A stretch of DNA of 64,000 bases, taken from NCBI GenBank assembly GCA_963920705.1, contig OY987240.1, forward strand, positions 248,001 through 312,000, written 5' to 3'. Positions 1 to 11,700 of this stretch are shown piece by piece (position 1 is the stretch's first letter; each line of letters starts with the position of its first letter). The notes beneath the pieces are model-generated. The model did not search any database, had not been told where the DNA came from, and saw nothing but the letters and a program-made list of their open reading frames with translations. The position numbers were made by a program, and so were the translations under genes. Origin of the DNA: Odiellus spinosus. Lineage: Eukaryota > Arthropoda > Arachnida > Opiliones > Phalangiidae.

Positions 1-3000
1 AACCATACAATATCAAAATAGTCAAATTTCAGATTTTAAAAATTCGCTTTTTGATATTAGATGTTTATTGAATTGGCTATATTTTCCATGTTTTTCAACG
101 GATTTTCCAAAACTCTTGTTTTTTAGATAGACCAATATTTGCTCTTTGGAGTGGTCTTAATTTTGTCTAAATCGCTTAAAAATCAAAAGTTTTGTGTCCA
201 TTTGAATCCAATAATCTTGGATTTTTAAGCGTTTTTGCTTAATTTTAACCAATTTTGATATTTGTCACGTTTTGGCAATTTAGACAAAACCAAAGTCATT
301 CGAAAGAGCAATTAATGGACAGTCTAAATAATAAGTTTTCAAAAATCCGTTGAAAAACAAGAAAAATATGGCCAATTCAAGAAATCATACAATATCAAAA
401 TAGTCAAATTTCAGATTATAAAAATTCGCTTTTTGATATTAGATGTTTTTTGAATTGGCCATATTTTCCAGGTTTTTCAACGGATTTTCCAAAACTCTTG
501 TTTTTTAGATAGACCAATATTTGCTCTTTCGAGTGGTCATAATTTTGTCTAAATCGCTTAAAAATCAAAAGTTTTGTGTCCATTTGAATCCAATAATCTT
601 GGATTTTTAAGCGTTTTTGCTTAATTTTAACCAATTTTGATATTTGTCACGTTTTGGCAATTTAGACAAAAACAAAGTCATTCGAAAGAGCAATTAATGG
701 ACAGTCTAAATAATAAGAGTTTTCAAAAATCCGTTGAAAAACAAGAAAAATATGGCCAATTCAAGAAATCATACAATATCAATATAGTCAAATTTCAGAT
801 TTTAAAAATTCGCTTTTTGATATTAGATGTTTTTTGAATTGGCCATATTTTCCATGTTTTTCAAGGAATTTTCCAAAACTCTTGTTTTTTAGATAGACCA
901 ATATTTGCTCTTTGTAGTGGTCTTAATTTTGTCTAAATCGCTTAAAAATCAAAAGTTTTGTGTCCATTTGAATCCAATAATCTTGGATTTTTAAGCGTTT
1001 TTGCTTAATTTTAACCAACTTTGATATTTGTCACTTTTTGGCAATTAAGACAAAACCAAAGTCATTCGAAAGAGCAATTAATGGACAGTCTAAATAATAA
1101 GAGTTTTCAAAAATCCGTTGAAAAACAAGAAAAATATGGCCAATTCAAGAAATCATACAATATCAAAATAGTCAAATTTCAGATTTTAAAAATTCGCTTT
1201 TTGATTTTAGATGTTTTTTGAATTGACCATATTTTCCATGTTTTTCAACGGATTTTCCAAAACTCTTTTTTTTAGATAGACCAAAATTTGGTCTTTCGAG
1301 TGGTCTTAATTTTGTCTAAATCGCTTTAAAATCAAAACGTTTGTGTCCATTTGAATCCAATAATCTTGTATTTTTAAGTGTTTTTGCTTAATTTTAACCA
1401 ATTTTATATTTGTCACAATTTTGCAATTAAGACAAAACCAAAGTCATTCGAAAGAGCAATTAATGGACAGTCTAAATAATAAGAGTTTTCAAAAATCCGT
1501 TGAAAAACAAGAAAAATATGGCCAATTCAAGAAATCATACAATATCAAAATAGTCAAATTTCAGATTTTAAAAATTCGCTTTTTGATATTAGATGTTTTT
1601 TGAATTGGCCATATTTTCCAGGTTTTTCAACGGATTTTCCAAAACTCTTGTTTTTTAGATAGAGCAATATTTGCTCTTTGGAGTGGTCTTAATTTTGTCT
1701 AAATCGCTTAGAAATCAAAAGTTTTGTGTCCATTTGAATCCAATAATCTTGGATTTTTAAGCGTTTTTGCTTAATTTTAACCAATTTTGATATTTGTCAC
1801 GTTTCGGCAATTAAGACAAAACCAAAGTCATTCGAAAGAGCAATTAATGGACAGTCTAAATAATAAGAGTTTTCAAAAATCCGTTGAAAAACAAGAAAAA
1901 TATGGCCAATTCAAGAAATCATACAATATCAAAATAGTCAAATTTCAGATTTTAAAAATTCGCTTTTTGATATTAGATGTTTTTTGAATTGGCCATATTT
2001 TCCATGTTTTTCAACGAATTTTCCAAAACTCTTGTTTTTTAGATAGAGCAATATTTGCTCTTTGGAGTGGTCTTAATTTTGTCTAAATCGCTTAGAAATC
2101 AAAAGTTTTGTGTCCATTTGAATCCAATAATCTTGGATTTTTAAGCGTTTTTGCTTAATTTTAACCAATTTTGATATTTGTCACGTTTCGGCAATTAAGA
2201 CAAAACCAAAGTCATTCGAAAGAGCAATTAATGGACAGTCTAAATAATAAGAGTTTTCAAAAATCCGTTGAAAAACAAGAAAAATATGGCCAATTCAAGA
2301 AATCATACAATATCAAAATAGTCAAATTTCAGATTTTAAAAATTCGCTTTTTGATATTAGATGTTTTTTGAATTGGCCATATTTTCCAGGTTTTTCAACG
2401 GATTTTCCAAAACTCTTGTTTTTTAGATAGACCAATATTTGCTCTTTCGAGTGGTCTTAATTTTGTCTAAATCGCTTAAAAATCAAAAGTTTTGTGTCCA
2501 TTTGAATCCAATAATCTTGGATTTTTAAGCGTTTTTGCTTAATTTTAACCAATTTTATATTTGTCACGTTTAGGCAATTTAGACAAAACCAAAGTCATTC
2601 GAAAGAGCAATTAATGGACAGTCTAAATAATAAGAGTTTTCAAAAATCCGTTGAAAAACAAGAAAAATATGGCCAATTCAAGAAATCATACAATATCAAA
2701 ATAGTCAAATTTCAGATTTTAAAAATTCGCTTTTTGATATTAGATGTTTTTTGAATTGGCCATATTTTCCAGGTTTTTCAACGGATTTTCCAAAACTCTT
2801 GTTTTTTAGATAGACCAATATTTGCTCTTTCGAGTGGTCTTAATTTTGTCTAAATCGCTTAAAAATCAAAAGTTTTGTGTCCATTTGAATCCAATAATGT
2901 TTGATTTTTAAGCGTTTTAGCTTCATTTCAACCCATTTTATATTTGTCACGTTTTGGCAATATAGACAAATCCAAAGTCATTCGAAAGAGCAATTAATGG

Positions 3001-4529
3001 ACAGTCTAAATAATAAGAGTTTTCAAAAATCCGTTGAAAAACAAGAAAAATATGGCCAATTCAAGAAATCATACAATATCAAAATAGTAAAATTTCAGAT
3101 TTTAAAAATTCGCTTTTTGATATTAGATGTTTTTTGAATTGGCCATATTTTCCAGGTTTTTCAACGGATTTTCCAAAACTCTTGTTTTTTAGATAGACCA
3201 ATATTTGCTCTTTCGAGTGGTCTTAATTTTGTCTAAATCGCTTTAAAATCAAAAGTTTTGTGTCCATTTGAATCCAATAATCTTGGATTTTTAAGCCTTT
3301 TTGCTTAATTTTAACCAATTTTATATTTGTCACGTTTTGGCAATTTAGACAAAACCAAAGTCATTCGGAAGAGCAATTAATGGACAGTCTAAATAATAAG
3401 AGTTTTCAAAAATCCGTTGAAAAACAAGAAAAATATGACCAATTCAAGAAATCATACTATATCAAAATAGTCAAATTTCAGATTTTAAAAATTCTCTTTT
3501 TGATATTAGATGTTTTTTGAATTGGCCATATTTTCCATGTTTTTCAACGGATTTTCCAAAACTCTTGTTTTTTAGATAGAACAAAATTTGGTCTTTCGAG
3601 TGGTCTTAATTTTGTCTAAATCGCTTTAAAATCAATAGTTTTGTGTCCATTTGAATCCAATAATCTTGGATTTTTAAGCCTTTTTGCTTAATTTTAACCA
3701 ATTTTATATTTGTCACGTTTTGGCAATTTAGACAAAACAAAGTCATTCGAAAGAGCAATTAATGGACAGTCTAAATAATAAGAGTTTTCAAAAATCCGTT
3801 AAAAACAAGAAAAATATGGCCAATTCAAGAAATCATACAATATCAAAATAGTCAAATTTCAGATTTTAAAAATTCGCTTTTTGATATTAGATGTTTTTTG
3901 AATTGGCCATATTTTCCAGGTTTTTCAACGGATTATCCAAAACTCTTGTTTTTTAGATAGACCAATATTTGCTCTTTCGAGTGGTCTTAATTTTGTCTAA
4001 ATCGCTTAAAAATCAAAAGTTTTGTGTCCATTTGAATCCAATAATCTTGGATTTTTAAGCGTTTTTGCTTAATTTTAACCAATTTTATATTTGTCACGTT
4101 TTGGCAATTTAGACAAAACCAAAGTCATTCGAAAGAGCAATTAATGGACAGTCTAATTAATAAGAGTTTTCAAAAATCCGTTGAAAAACAAGAAAAATAT
4201 GGTCAATTCAAGAAATCATACAATATCAAAATAGTCAAATTTCAGATTTTAAAAATTCGCTTTTTGATATTAGATGTTTTTTGAATTGGCCATATTTTCC
4301 ATGTTTTTCAACGGATTTTCCAAAACTCTTGTTTTTTAGATAGACCAATATTTGCTCTTTCGAGTGGTCTTAATTTTGTCTAAATCGCTTAAAAATCAAA
4401 AGTTTTGTGTCCATTTGAATCCAATAATCTTGGATTTTAAAGTGTTTTTGCTTAATTTTAACCAATTTTATATTTGTCACAATTTTGCAATTTAGACAAA
4501 ACCAAAGTCATTCGAAAGAGCAATTAATG
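1..4529 (+). repeat. Array block 1: mixed monomers at left edge
   Basis: The block holds a partial monomer at the window edge, then copies starting at 318, 700, 1084, 1466, 1850, 2234, 2617, 3000, 3383, 3765 and 4147. Most carry CGAGTGGTCTTAA and CTTGGATTTTTAAGCG. Many have the extra G of TTTTGATATTTGTCAC, giving 384 bp. The 318 copy lacks two bases of AAGAG, and the 3765 copy lacks one base in CCGTTGAAAAAC. No gene or other sequence type is visible. Confidence 0.9.
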
Positions 4530-4836
4530 GACAGTCTAAATAATAAGAGTTTTCAAAAATCCGTTGAAAAACAAGAAAAATATGGCCAATTCAAGAAACC
4601 ATACAATATCAAAATAGTCAAATTTCAGATTTTAAAAATTCGCTTTTTGATATTAGATGTTTATTGAATTGGCTATATTTTCCATGTTTTTTAACGGATT
4701 TTCCAAAACTCTTCTTTTTTAGATAGACCAATATTTGCTCTTTCGAGTGGTCTTAATTTTGTCTAAATCACTTTAAAATCAAATGTTTTGTGTCCATTTG
4801 AATCCAATAATCTTGGATTTTAAAGTGTTTTTGCTT

Positions 4837-4838
4837 AT
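4837..4838 (+). other. 11-bp deletion junction in monomer (copy 1)
   Basis: The usual TTGCTTAATTTTAACCAATTTT is shortened to TTGCTTATTTT, a loss of 11 bp removing one side of the second dyad. It makes a 372-bp monomer spacing (4530 to 4902). The same junction recurs 2,275 bp downstream. Confidence 0.85.
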
Positions 4839-6280
4839 TTTATATTTGTCACAATTTTGCAATTTAGACAAAACCAAAGTCATTCGAAAGAGCAATTAAT
4901 GGACAGTCTAAATAATAAGAGTTTTCAAAAATCCGTTGAAAAACAAGAAAAATATGGCCAATTCAACAAACCATACAATATCAAAATAGTCAAATTTCAG
5001 ATTTTAAAAATTCGCTTTTTGATATTAGATGTTTATTGAATTGGCTATATTTTCCATGTTTTTCAACGGATTTTCCAAAACTCTTGTCTTTTAGATAGAC
5101 CAATATTTGCTCTTTCGATACGTGTTGATTTTGTCTAAATCGCTTAAAAATCAAATGTTTTGTGTCCATTTGAATCCAATAATGTTTGATTTTTAAGCGT
5201 TTTAGCTTCATTTCAACCCATTTTATATTTGTCACGTTTTGGCAATTTAGACAAAACCAAAGTCATTCGAAAGAGCAATTAACGGACAGTCTAAATAATA
5301 AGAGTTTTCAAAAATCCGTTGAAAAACAAGAAAAATATGGCCAATTCAAGAAATCATACAATATCAAAATAGTCAAATTTCAGATTTTAAAAATTCGCTT
5401 TTTGATATTAGATGTTTATTGAATTGGCTATATTTTCCATGTTTTTCAACGGATTTTCCAAAACTCTTGTTTTTTAGATAGACCAATATTTGCTCTTTCG
5501 ATACGTGTTGATTTTGTCTAAATCGCTTAAAAATCAAATGTTTTGTGTCCATTTGAATCCAATAATGTTTGATTTTTAAGCGTTTTAGCTTCATTTCAAC
5601 CCATTTTATATTTGTCACGTTTTGGCAATTTAGACAAAACCAAAGTCATTCGAAAGAGCAATTAATGGACAGTCTAAATAATAAGAGTTTTCAAAAATCC
5701 GTTGAAAAACAAGAAAAATATGGCCAATTCAAGAAATCATACAATATCAAAATAGTCAAATTTCAGATTTTAAAAATTCGCTTTTTATATTAGATGTTTT
5801 TTGAATTGGCCATATTTTCCATGTTTTTCAACGAATTTTCCAAAACTCTTGTTTTTTAGATAGACCAATATTTGCTCTTTCGAGTGGTCATAATTTTGTC
5901 TAAATCGCTTAAAAATCAAAAGTTTTGTGTCCATTTGAATCCAATAATCTTGGATTTTTAAGCGTTTTTGCTTAATTTTAACCAATTTTGATATTTGTCA
6001 CGTTTTGGCAATTTAGACAAAAACAAAGTCATTCGAAAGAGCAATTAATGGACAGTCTAAATAATAAGAGTTTTCAAAAATCCGTTGAAAAACAAGAAAA
6101 ATATGGCCAATTCAAGAAATCATACAATATCAAAATAGTCAAATTTCAGATTTTAAAAATACGCTTTTTGATATTAGATGTTTTTTGAATTGGCCATATT
6201 TTCCATGTTTTTCAACGGATTTTCCAAATTTCTTGTTTTTTAGATAGACCAATATTTGCTCTTTCGAGTGGTCTTAATTT

Positions 6281-6282
6281 TA
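6281..6282 (+). other. 13-bp deletion junction (copy 1 of 6)
   Basis: GTCTAAATCGCTT is missing between CTTAATTTT and AAAAATC, giving 371-bp spacing. The upstream monomer always carries AATACGC instead of AATTCGC. The downstream monomer always carries CAGTTTTTAAAAATTCGC and GATGTTATTTG. Confidence 0.9.
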
Positions 6283-7111
6283 AAAATCAAAAGTTTTGTG
6301 TCCATTTGAATCCAATAATCTTGGATTTTTAAGCGTTTTTGCTTAATTTTAACCAATTTTGATATTTGTCACGTTTTGGCAATTTAGACAAAACCAAAGT
6401 CATTCGAAAGAGCAATTAATGGACAGTCTAAATAATAAGAGTTTTCAAAAATCCGTTGAAAAACAAGAAAAATATGGCCAATTCAAGAAATCATACAATA
6501 TCAAAATAGTCAAATTTCAGTTTTTAAAAATTCGCTTTTTGATTTTAGATGTTATTTGAATTGGCTATATTTTCCATGTTTTTCAACGGATTTTCCAAAA
6601 CTCTTCTTTTTTAGATAGACCAATATTTGCTCTTTCGAGTGGTCTTAATTTTGTCTAAATCGCTTTAAAATCAAAAGTTTTGTGTCCATTTGAATCCAAT
6701 AATCTTGGATTTTAAAGTGTTTTTGCTTAATTTTAACCAATTTTATATTTGTCACAATTTTGCAATTTAGACAAAACCAAAGTCATTCGAAAGAGCAATT
6801 AATGGACAGTCTAAATAATAAGAGTTTTCAAAAATCCGTTGAAAAACAAGAAAAATATGGCCAATTCAAGAAACCATACAATATCAAAATAGTCAAATTT
6901 CAGATTTTAAAAATTCGCTTTTTGATATTAGATGTTTATTGAATTGGCTATATTTTCCATGTTTTTTAACGGATTTTCCAAAACTCTTCTTTTTTAGATA
7001 GACCAATATTTGCTCTTTCGAGTGGTCTTAATTTTGTCTAAATCACTTTAAAATCAAATGTTTTGTGTCCATTTGAATCCAATAATCTTGGATTTTAAAG
7101 TGTTTTTGCTT

Positions 7112-7113
7112 AT
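7112..7113 (+). other. 11-bp deletion junction in monomer (copy 2)
   Basis: This has the same shortened TTGCTTATTTT as at 4837, exactly 2,275 bp away, so it was probably copied with the surrounding higher-order unit and is not an independent event. Confidence 0.85.
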
Positions 7114-8173
7114 TTTATATTTGTCACAATTTTGCAATTTAGACAAAACCAAAGTCATTCGAAAGAGCAATTAATGGACAGTCTAAATAATAAGAGTTTT
7201 CAAAAATCCGTTGAAAAACAAGAAAAATATGGCCTATTCAAGAAACCATACAATATCAAAATAGTCAAATTTCAGATTTTAAAAATTCACTTTTTGATAT
7301 TAGATGTTTATTGAATTGGCTATATTTTCCATGTTTTTCAACGGATTTTCCAAAACTCTTGTCTTTTAGATAGACCAATATTTGCTCTTTCGATACGTGT
7401 TGATTTTGTCTAAATCGCTTAAAAATCAAATGTTTTGTGTCCATTTGAATCCAATAATGTTTGATTTTTAAGCGTTTTAGCTTCATTTCAACCCATTTTA
7501 TATTTGTCACGTTTTGGCAATTTAGACAAAACCAAAGTCATTCGAAAGAGCAATTAACGGACAGTCTAAATAATAAGAGTTTTCAAAAATCCGTTGAAAA
7601 ACAAGAAAAATATGGCCAATTCAAGAAATCATACAATATCAAAATAGTCAAATTTCAGATTTTAAAAATTCGCTTTTTGATATTAGATGTTTTTTGAATT
7701 GGCCATATTTTCCATGTTTTTGTACGAATTTTCCAAAACACTTGTTTTTTAGATAGACCAATATTTGCTCTTTCGAGTGGTCATAATTTTGTCTAAATCG
7801 CTTAAAAATCAAAAGTTTTGTGTCCATTTGAATCCAATAATCTTGGATTTTTAAGCGTTTTTGCTTAATTTTAACCAATTTTGATATTTGTCACGTTTTG
7901 GCAATTTAGACAAAAACAAAGTCATTCGAAAGAGCAATTAATGGACAGTCTAAATAATAAGAGTTTTCAAAAATCCGTTGAAAAACAAGAAAAATATGGC
8001 CAATTCAAGAAATCATACAATATCAAAATAGTCAAATTTCAGATTTTAAAAATACGCTTTTTGATATTAGATGTTTTTTGAATTGGCCATATTTTCCATG
8101 TTTTTCAACGGATTTTCCAAATTTCTTGTTTTTTAGATAGACTAATATTTGCTCTTTCGAGTGGTCTTAATTT

Positions 8174-8175
8174 TA
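8174..8175 (+). other. 13-bp deletion junction (copy 2 of 6)
   Basis: The deletion and flanking diagnostic changes are as at 6281, at an offset of 1,893 bp. This copy also has GACTAATATT in place of GACCAATATT. Confidence 0.9.
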
Positions 8176-8783
8176 AAAATCAAAAGTTTTGTGTCCATTT
8201 GAATCCAATAATCTTGGATTTTTAAGCGTTTTTGCTTAATTTTAACCAATTTTGATATTTGTCACGTTTTGGCAATTTAGACAAAACCAAAGTCATTCGA
8301 AAGAGCAATTAATGGACAGTCTAAATAATAAGAGTTTTCAAAAATCCGTTGAAAAACAAGAAAAATATGGCCAATTCAAGAAATCATACAATATCAAAAT
8401 AGTCAAATTTCAGTTTTTAAAAATTCGCTTTTTGATTTTAGATGTTATTTGAATTGGCTATATTTTCCATGTTTTTCAACGGATTTTCCAAAACTCTTCT
8501 TTTTTAGATAGACCAATATTTGCTCTTTCGAGTGGTCTTAATTTTGTCTAAATCGCTTTAAAATCAAAAGTTTTGTGTCCATTTGAATCCAATAATCTTG
8601 GATTTTAAAGTGTTTTTGCTTAATTTTAACCAATTTTATATTTGTCTCAATTTTGCAATTTAGACAAAACCAGTCATTCGAAAGAGCAATTAATGGACAG
8701 TCTAAATAATAAGAGTTTTCAAAAATCCGTTGAAAAACAAGAAAAATATGGCCAATTCAAGAAACCATACATTATCAAAATAG

Positions 8784-11700
8784 TCAAATTTCAGATTTTA
8801 AAAATTCGCTTTTTGATATTAGATGTTTATTGAATTGGCTATATTTTCCATGTTTTTCAACGGATTTTCCAAAACTCTTGTTTTTTAGATAGACCAATAT
8901 TTGCTCTTTCGATACGTGTTGATTTTGTCTAAATCGCTTAAAAATCAAATGTTTTGTGTCCATTTGAATCCAATAATGTTTGATTTTTAAGCGTTTTAGC
9001 TTCATTTCAACCCATTTTATATTTGTCACGTTTTGGCAATTTAGACAAAACCAAAGTCATTCGAAAGAGCAATTAATGGACAGTCTAAATAATAAGAGTT
9101 TTCAAAAATCCGTTGAAAAACAAGAAAAATATGGCCAATTCAAGAAATCATACAATATCAAAATAGTCAAATTTCAGATTTTAAAAATTCGCTTTTTGAT
9201 ATTAGATGTTTTTTGAATTGGCCATATTTTCCATGTTTTTCAACGAATTTTCCAAAACTCTTGTTTTTTAGATAGACCAATATTTGCTCTTTCGAGTGGT
9301 CATAATTTTGTCTAAATCGCTTAAAAATCAAAAGTTTTGTGTCCATTTGAATCCAATAATCTTGGATTTTTAAGCGTTTTTGCTTAATTTTAACCAATTT
9401 TGATATTTGTCACGTTTTGGCAATTTAGACAAAAACAAAGTCATTCGAAAGAGCAAATAATGGACAGTCTAAATAATAAGAGTCTTCAAAAATCCGTTGA
9501 AAAACAAGAAAAATATGGCCAATTCAAGAAATCATACAATATCAAAATAGTCAAATTTCAGATTTTAAAAATTCGCTTTTTGATATTAGATGTTTTTTGA
9601 ATTGGCCATATTTTCCATGTTTTTCAACGAATTTTCCAAAACTCTTGTTTTTTAGATAGACCACTATTTGCTCTTTGGAATGGTCTTAATTTTGTCTAAA
9701 TCGCTTAAAAATCAAAAGTTTTGTGTCCATTTGAATCCAATAATCTTGGATTTTTAAGCGTTTTTGCTTAATTTTAACCAATTTTGATATTTGTCACGTT
9801 TTGGCAATTGAGACAAAACCAAAGTCATTCGAAAGAGCAATTAATGGACAGTCTAAATAATAAGAGTTTTCAAAAATCCGTTGAAAAACAAGAAAAATAT
9901 GGCCAATTCAAGAAACCATACAATATCAAAATAGTCATATTTCAGATTTTAAAAATTCGCTTTTTGATTTTAGATGTTTTTAGAATTGGCCATATTTTCC
10001 AAGTTTTTCAACGGATTTTCCAAAACTCTTTTTTTTTAGATAGACCAAAATTTGGTCTTTCGAGTGGTCTTAATTTTGTCTAAATCGCTTTAAAATCAAA
10101 AATTTTGTGTCCATTTGAATCCAATAATCTTGTATTTTTAAGTGTTTTGCTTAATTTTAACCAATTTTATATTTGTCACAATTTTGCAATTAAGACAAAA
10201 CCAAAGTCATTCGAAAGAGCAATTAATGGACAGTCTAAATAATAAGAGTTTTCAAAAATCCGTTGAAAAACAAGAAAAATATGGCCAATTCAAGAAACCA
10301 TACAATATCAAAATAGTCAAATTTCAGATTTTAAAAATTCGCTTTTTGATATTAGATGTTTTTTGAATTGGCCATATTTTCCATGTTTTTCAACGAATTT
10401 TCCAAAACTCTTCTTTTTTAGATAGACCAATGTTTGCTCTTTCGAGTGGTCTTAATTTTGTCTAAATCGCTTTAAAATCAAAAGTTTTGTGTCCATTTGA
10501 ATCCAATAATCTTGGATTTTAAAGTGTTTTTGCTTAATTTTAACCAATTTTATATTTGTCACAATTTTGCAATTTAGACAAAACCAAAGTCATTCGAAAG
10601 AGCAATTAATGGACAGTCTAAATAATAAGAGTTTTCAAAAATCCGTTGAAAAACAAGAAAAATATGGCCAATTCAAGAAACCATACAATATCAAAATAGT
10701 CAAATTTCAGATTTTAAAAATTCGCTTTTTGATATTAGATGTTTATTGAATTGGCTATATTTTCCATGTTTTTCAACGGATTTTCCAAAACTCTTGTTTT
10801 TTAGATAGACCAATATTTGCTCTTTCGATACGTGTTGATTTTGTCTAAATCGCTTAAAAATCAAATGTTTTGTGTCCATTTGAATCCAATAATGTTTGAT
10901 TTTTAAGCGTTTTAGCTTCATTTCAACCCATTTTATATTTGTCACGTTTTGGCAATTTAGACAAAACCAAAGTCATTCGAAAGAGCAATTAATGGACAGT
11001 CTAAATAATAAGAGTTTTCAAAAATCCGTTGAAAAACAAGAAAAATATGGCCAATTCAAGAAATCATACAATATCAAAATAGTCAAATTTCAGATTTTAA
11101 AAATTCGCTTTTTGATATTAGATGTTTATTGAATTGGCTATATTTTCCATGTTTTTCAACGGATTTTCCAAAACTCTTGTTTTTTAGATAGACCAATATT
11201 TGCTCTTTCGATACGTGTTGATTTTGTCTAAATCGCTTAAAAATCAAATGTTTTGTGTCCATTTGAATCCAATAATGTTTGATTTTTAAGCGTTTTAGCT
11301 TCATTTCAACCCATTTTATATTTGTCACGTTTTGGCAATTTAGACAAAACCAAAGTCATTCGAAAGAGCAATTAATGGAAAGTCTAAATAATAAGAGTTT
11401 TCAAAAATCCGTTGAAAAACAAGAAAAATATGGCCAATTCAAGAAATCATACAATATCAAAATAGTCAAATTTCAGATTTTAAAAATTCGCTTTTTGATA
11501 TTAGATGTTTTTTGAATTGGCCATATTTTCCATGTTTTTCAAGGAATTTTCCAAAACTCTTGTTTTTTAGATAGACCAATATTTGCTCTTTGTAGTGGTC
11601 TTAATTTTGTCTAAATCGCTTAAAAATCAAAAGTTTTGTGTCCATTTGAATCCAATAATCTTGGATTTTTAAGCGTTTTTGCTTAATTTTAACCAATTTT

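Larger units (their letters stand above)
4530..8783 (+). repeat. Array block 2: 2,275-bp and 1,893-bp higher-order periods
   Basis: Monomers start at 4530, 4902, 5285, 5668, 6051, 6422, 6805, 7177, 7560, 7944, 8315 and 8696. About 4,485-5,372 matches 6,760-7,647 at an offset of 2,275 bp (six monomers including shortened ones). About 5,785-6,600 matches 7,678-8,493 at 1,893 bp (five monomers). Two monomers lack 11 bp and two lack 13 bp, which accounts for the non-multiples of 383. The overlapping periods suggest unequal exchange within the block. Confidence 0.85.

Noticed and set aside
9784..10083. Longer 99-codon plus-strand frames (also near 13,987, 44,767, 47,819 and 51,256)
   Set aside because: They arise where TTTTTTGAATTGG becomes TTTTTAGAATTGG, removing the usual stop. 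The same variant monomer is copied by segmental duplication, so recurrence is not evidence of selection.
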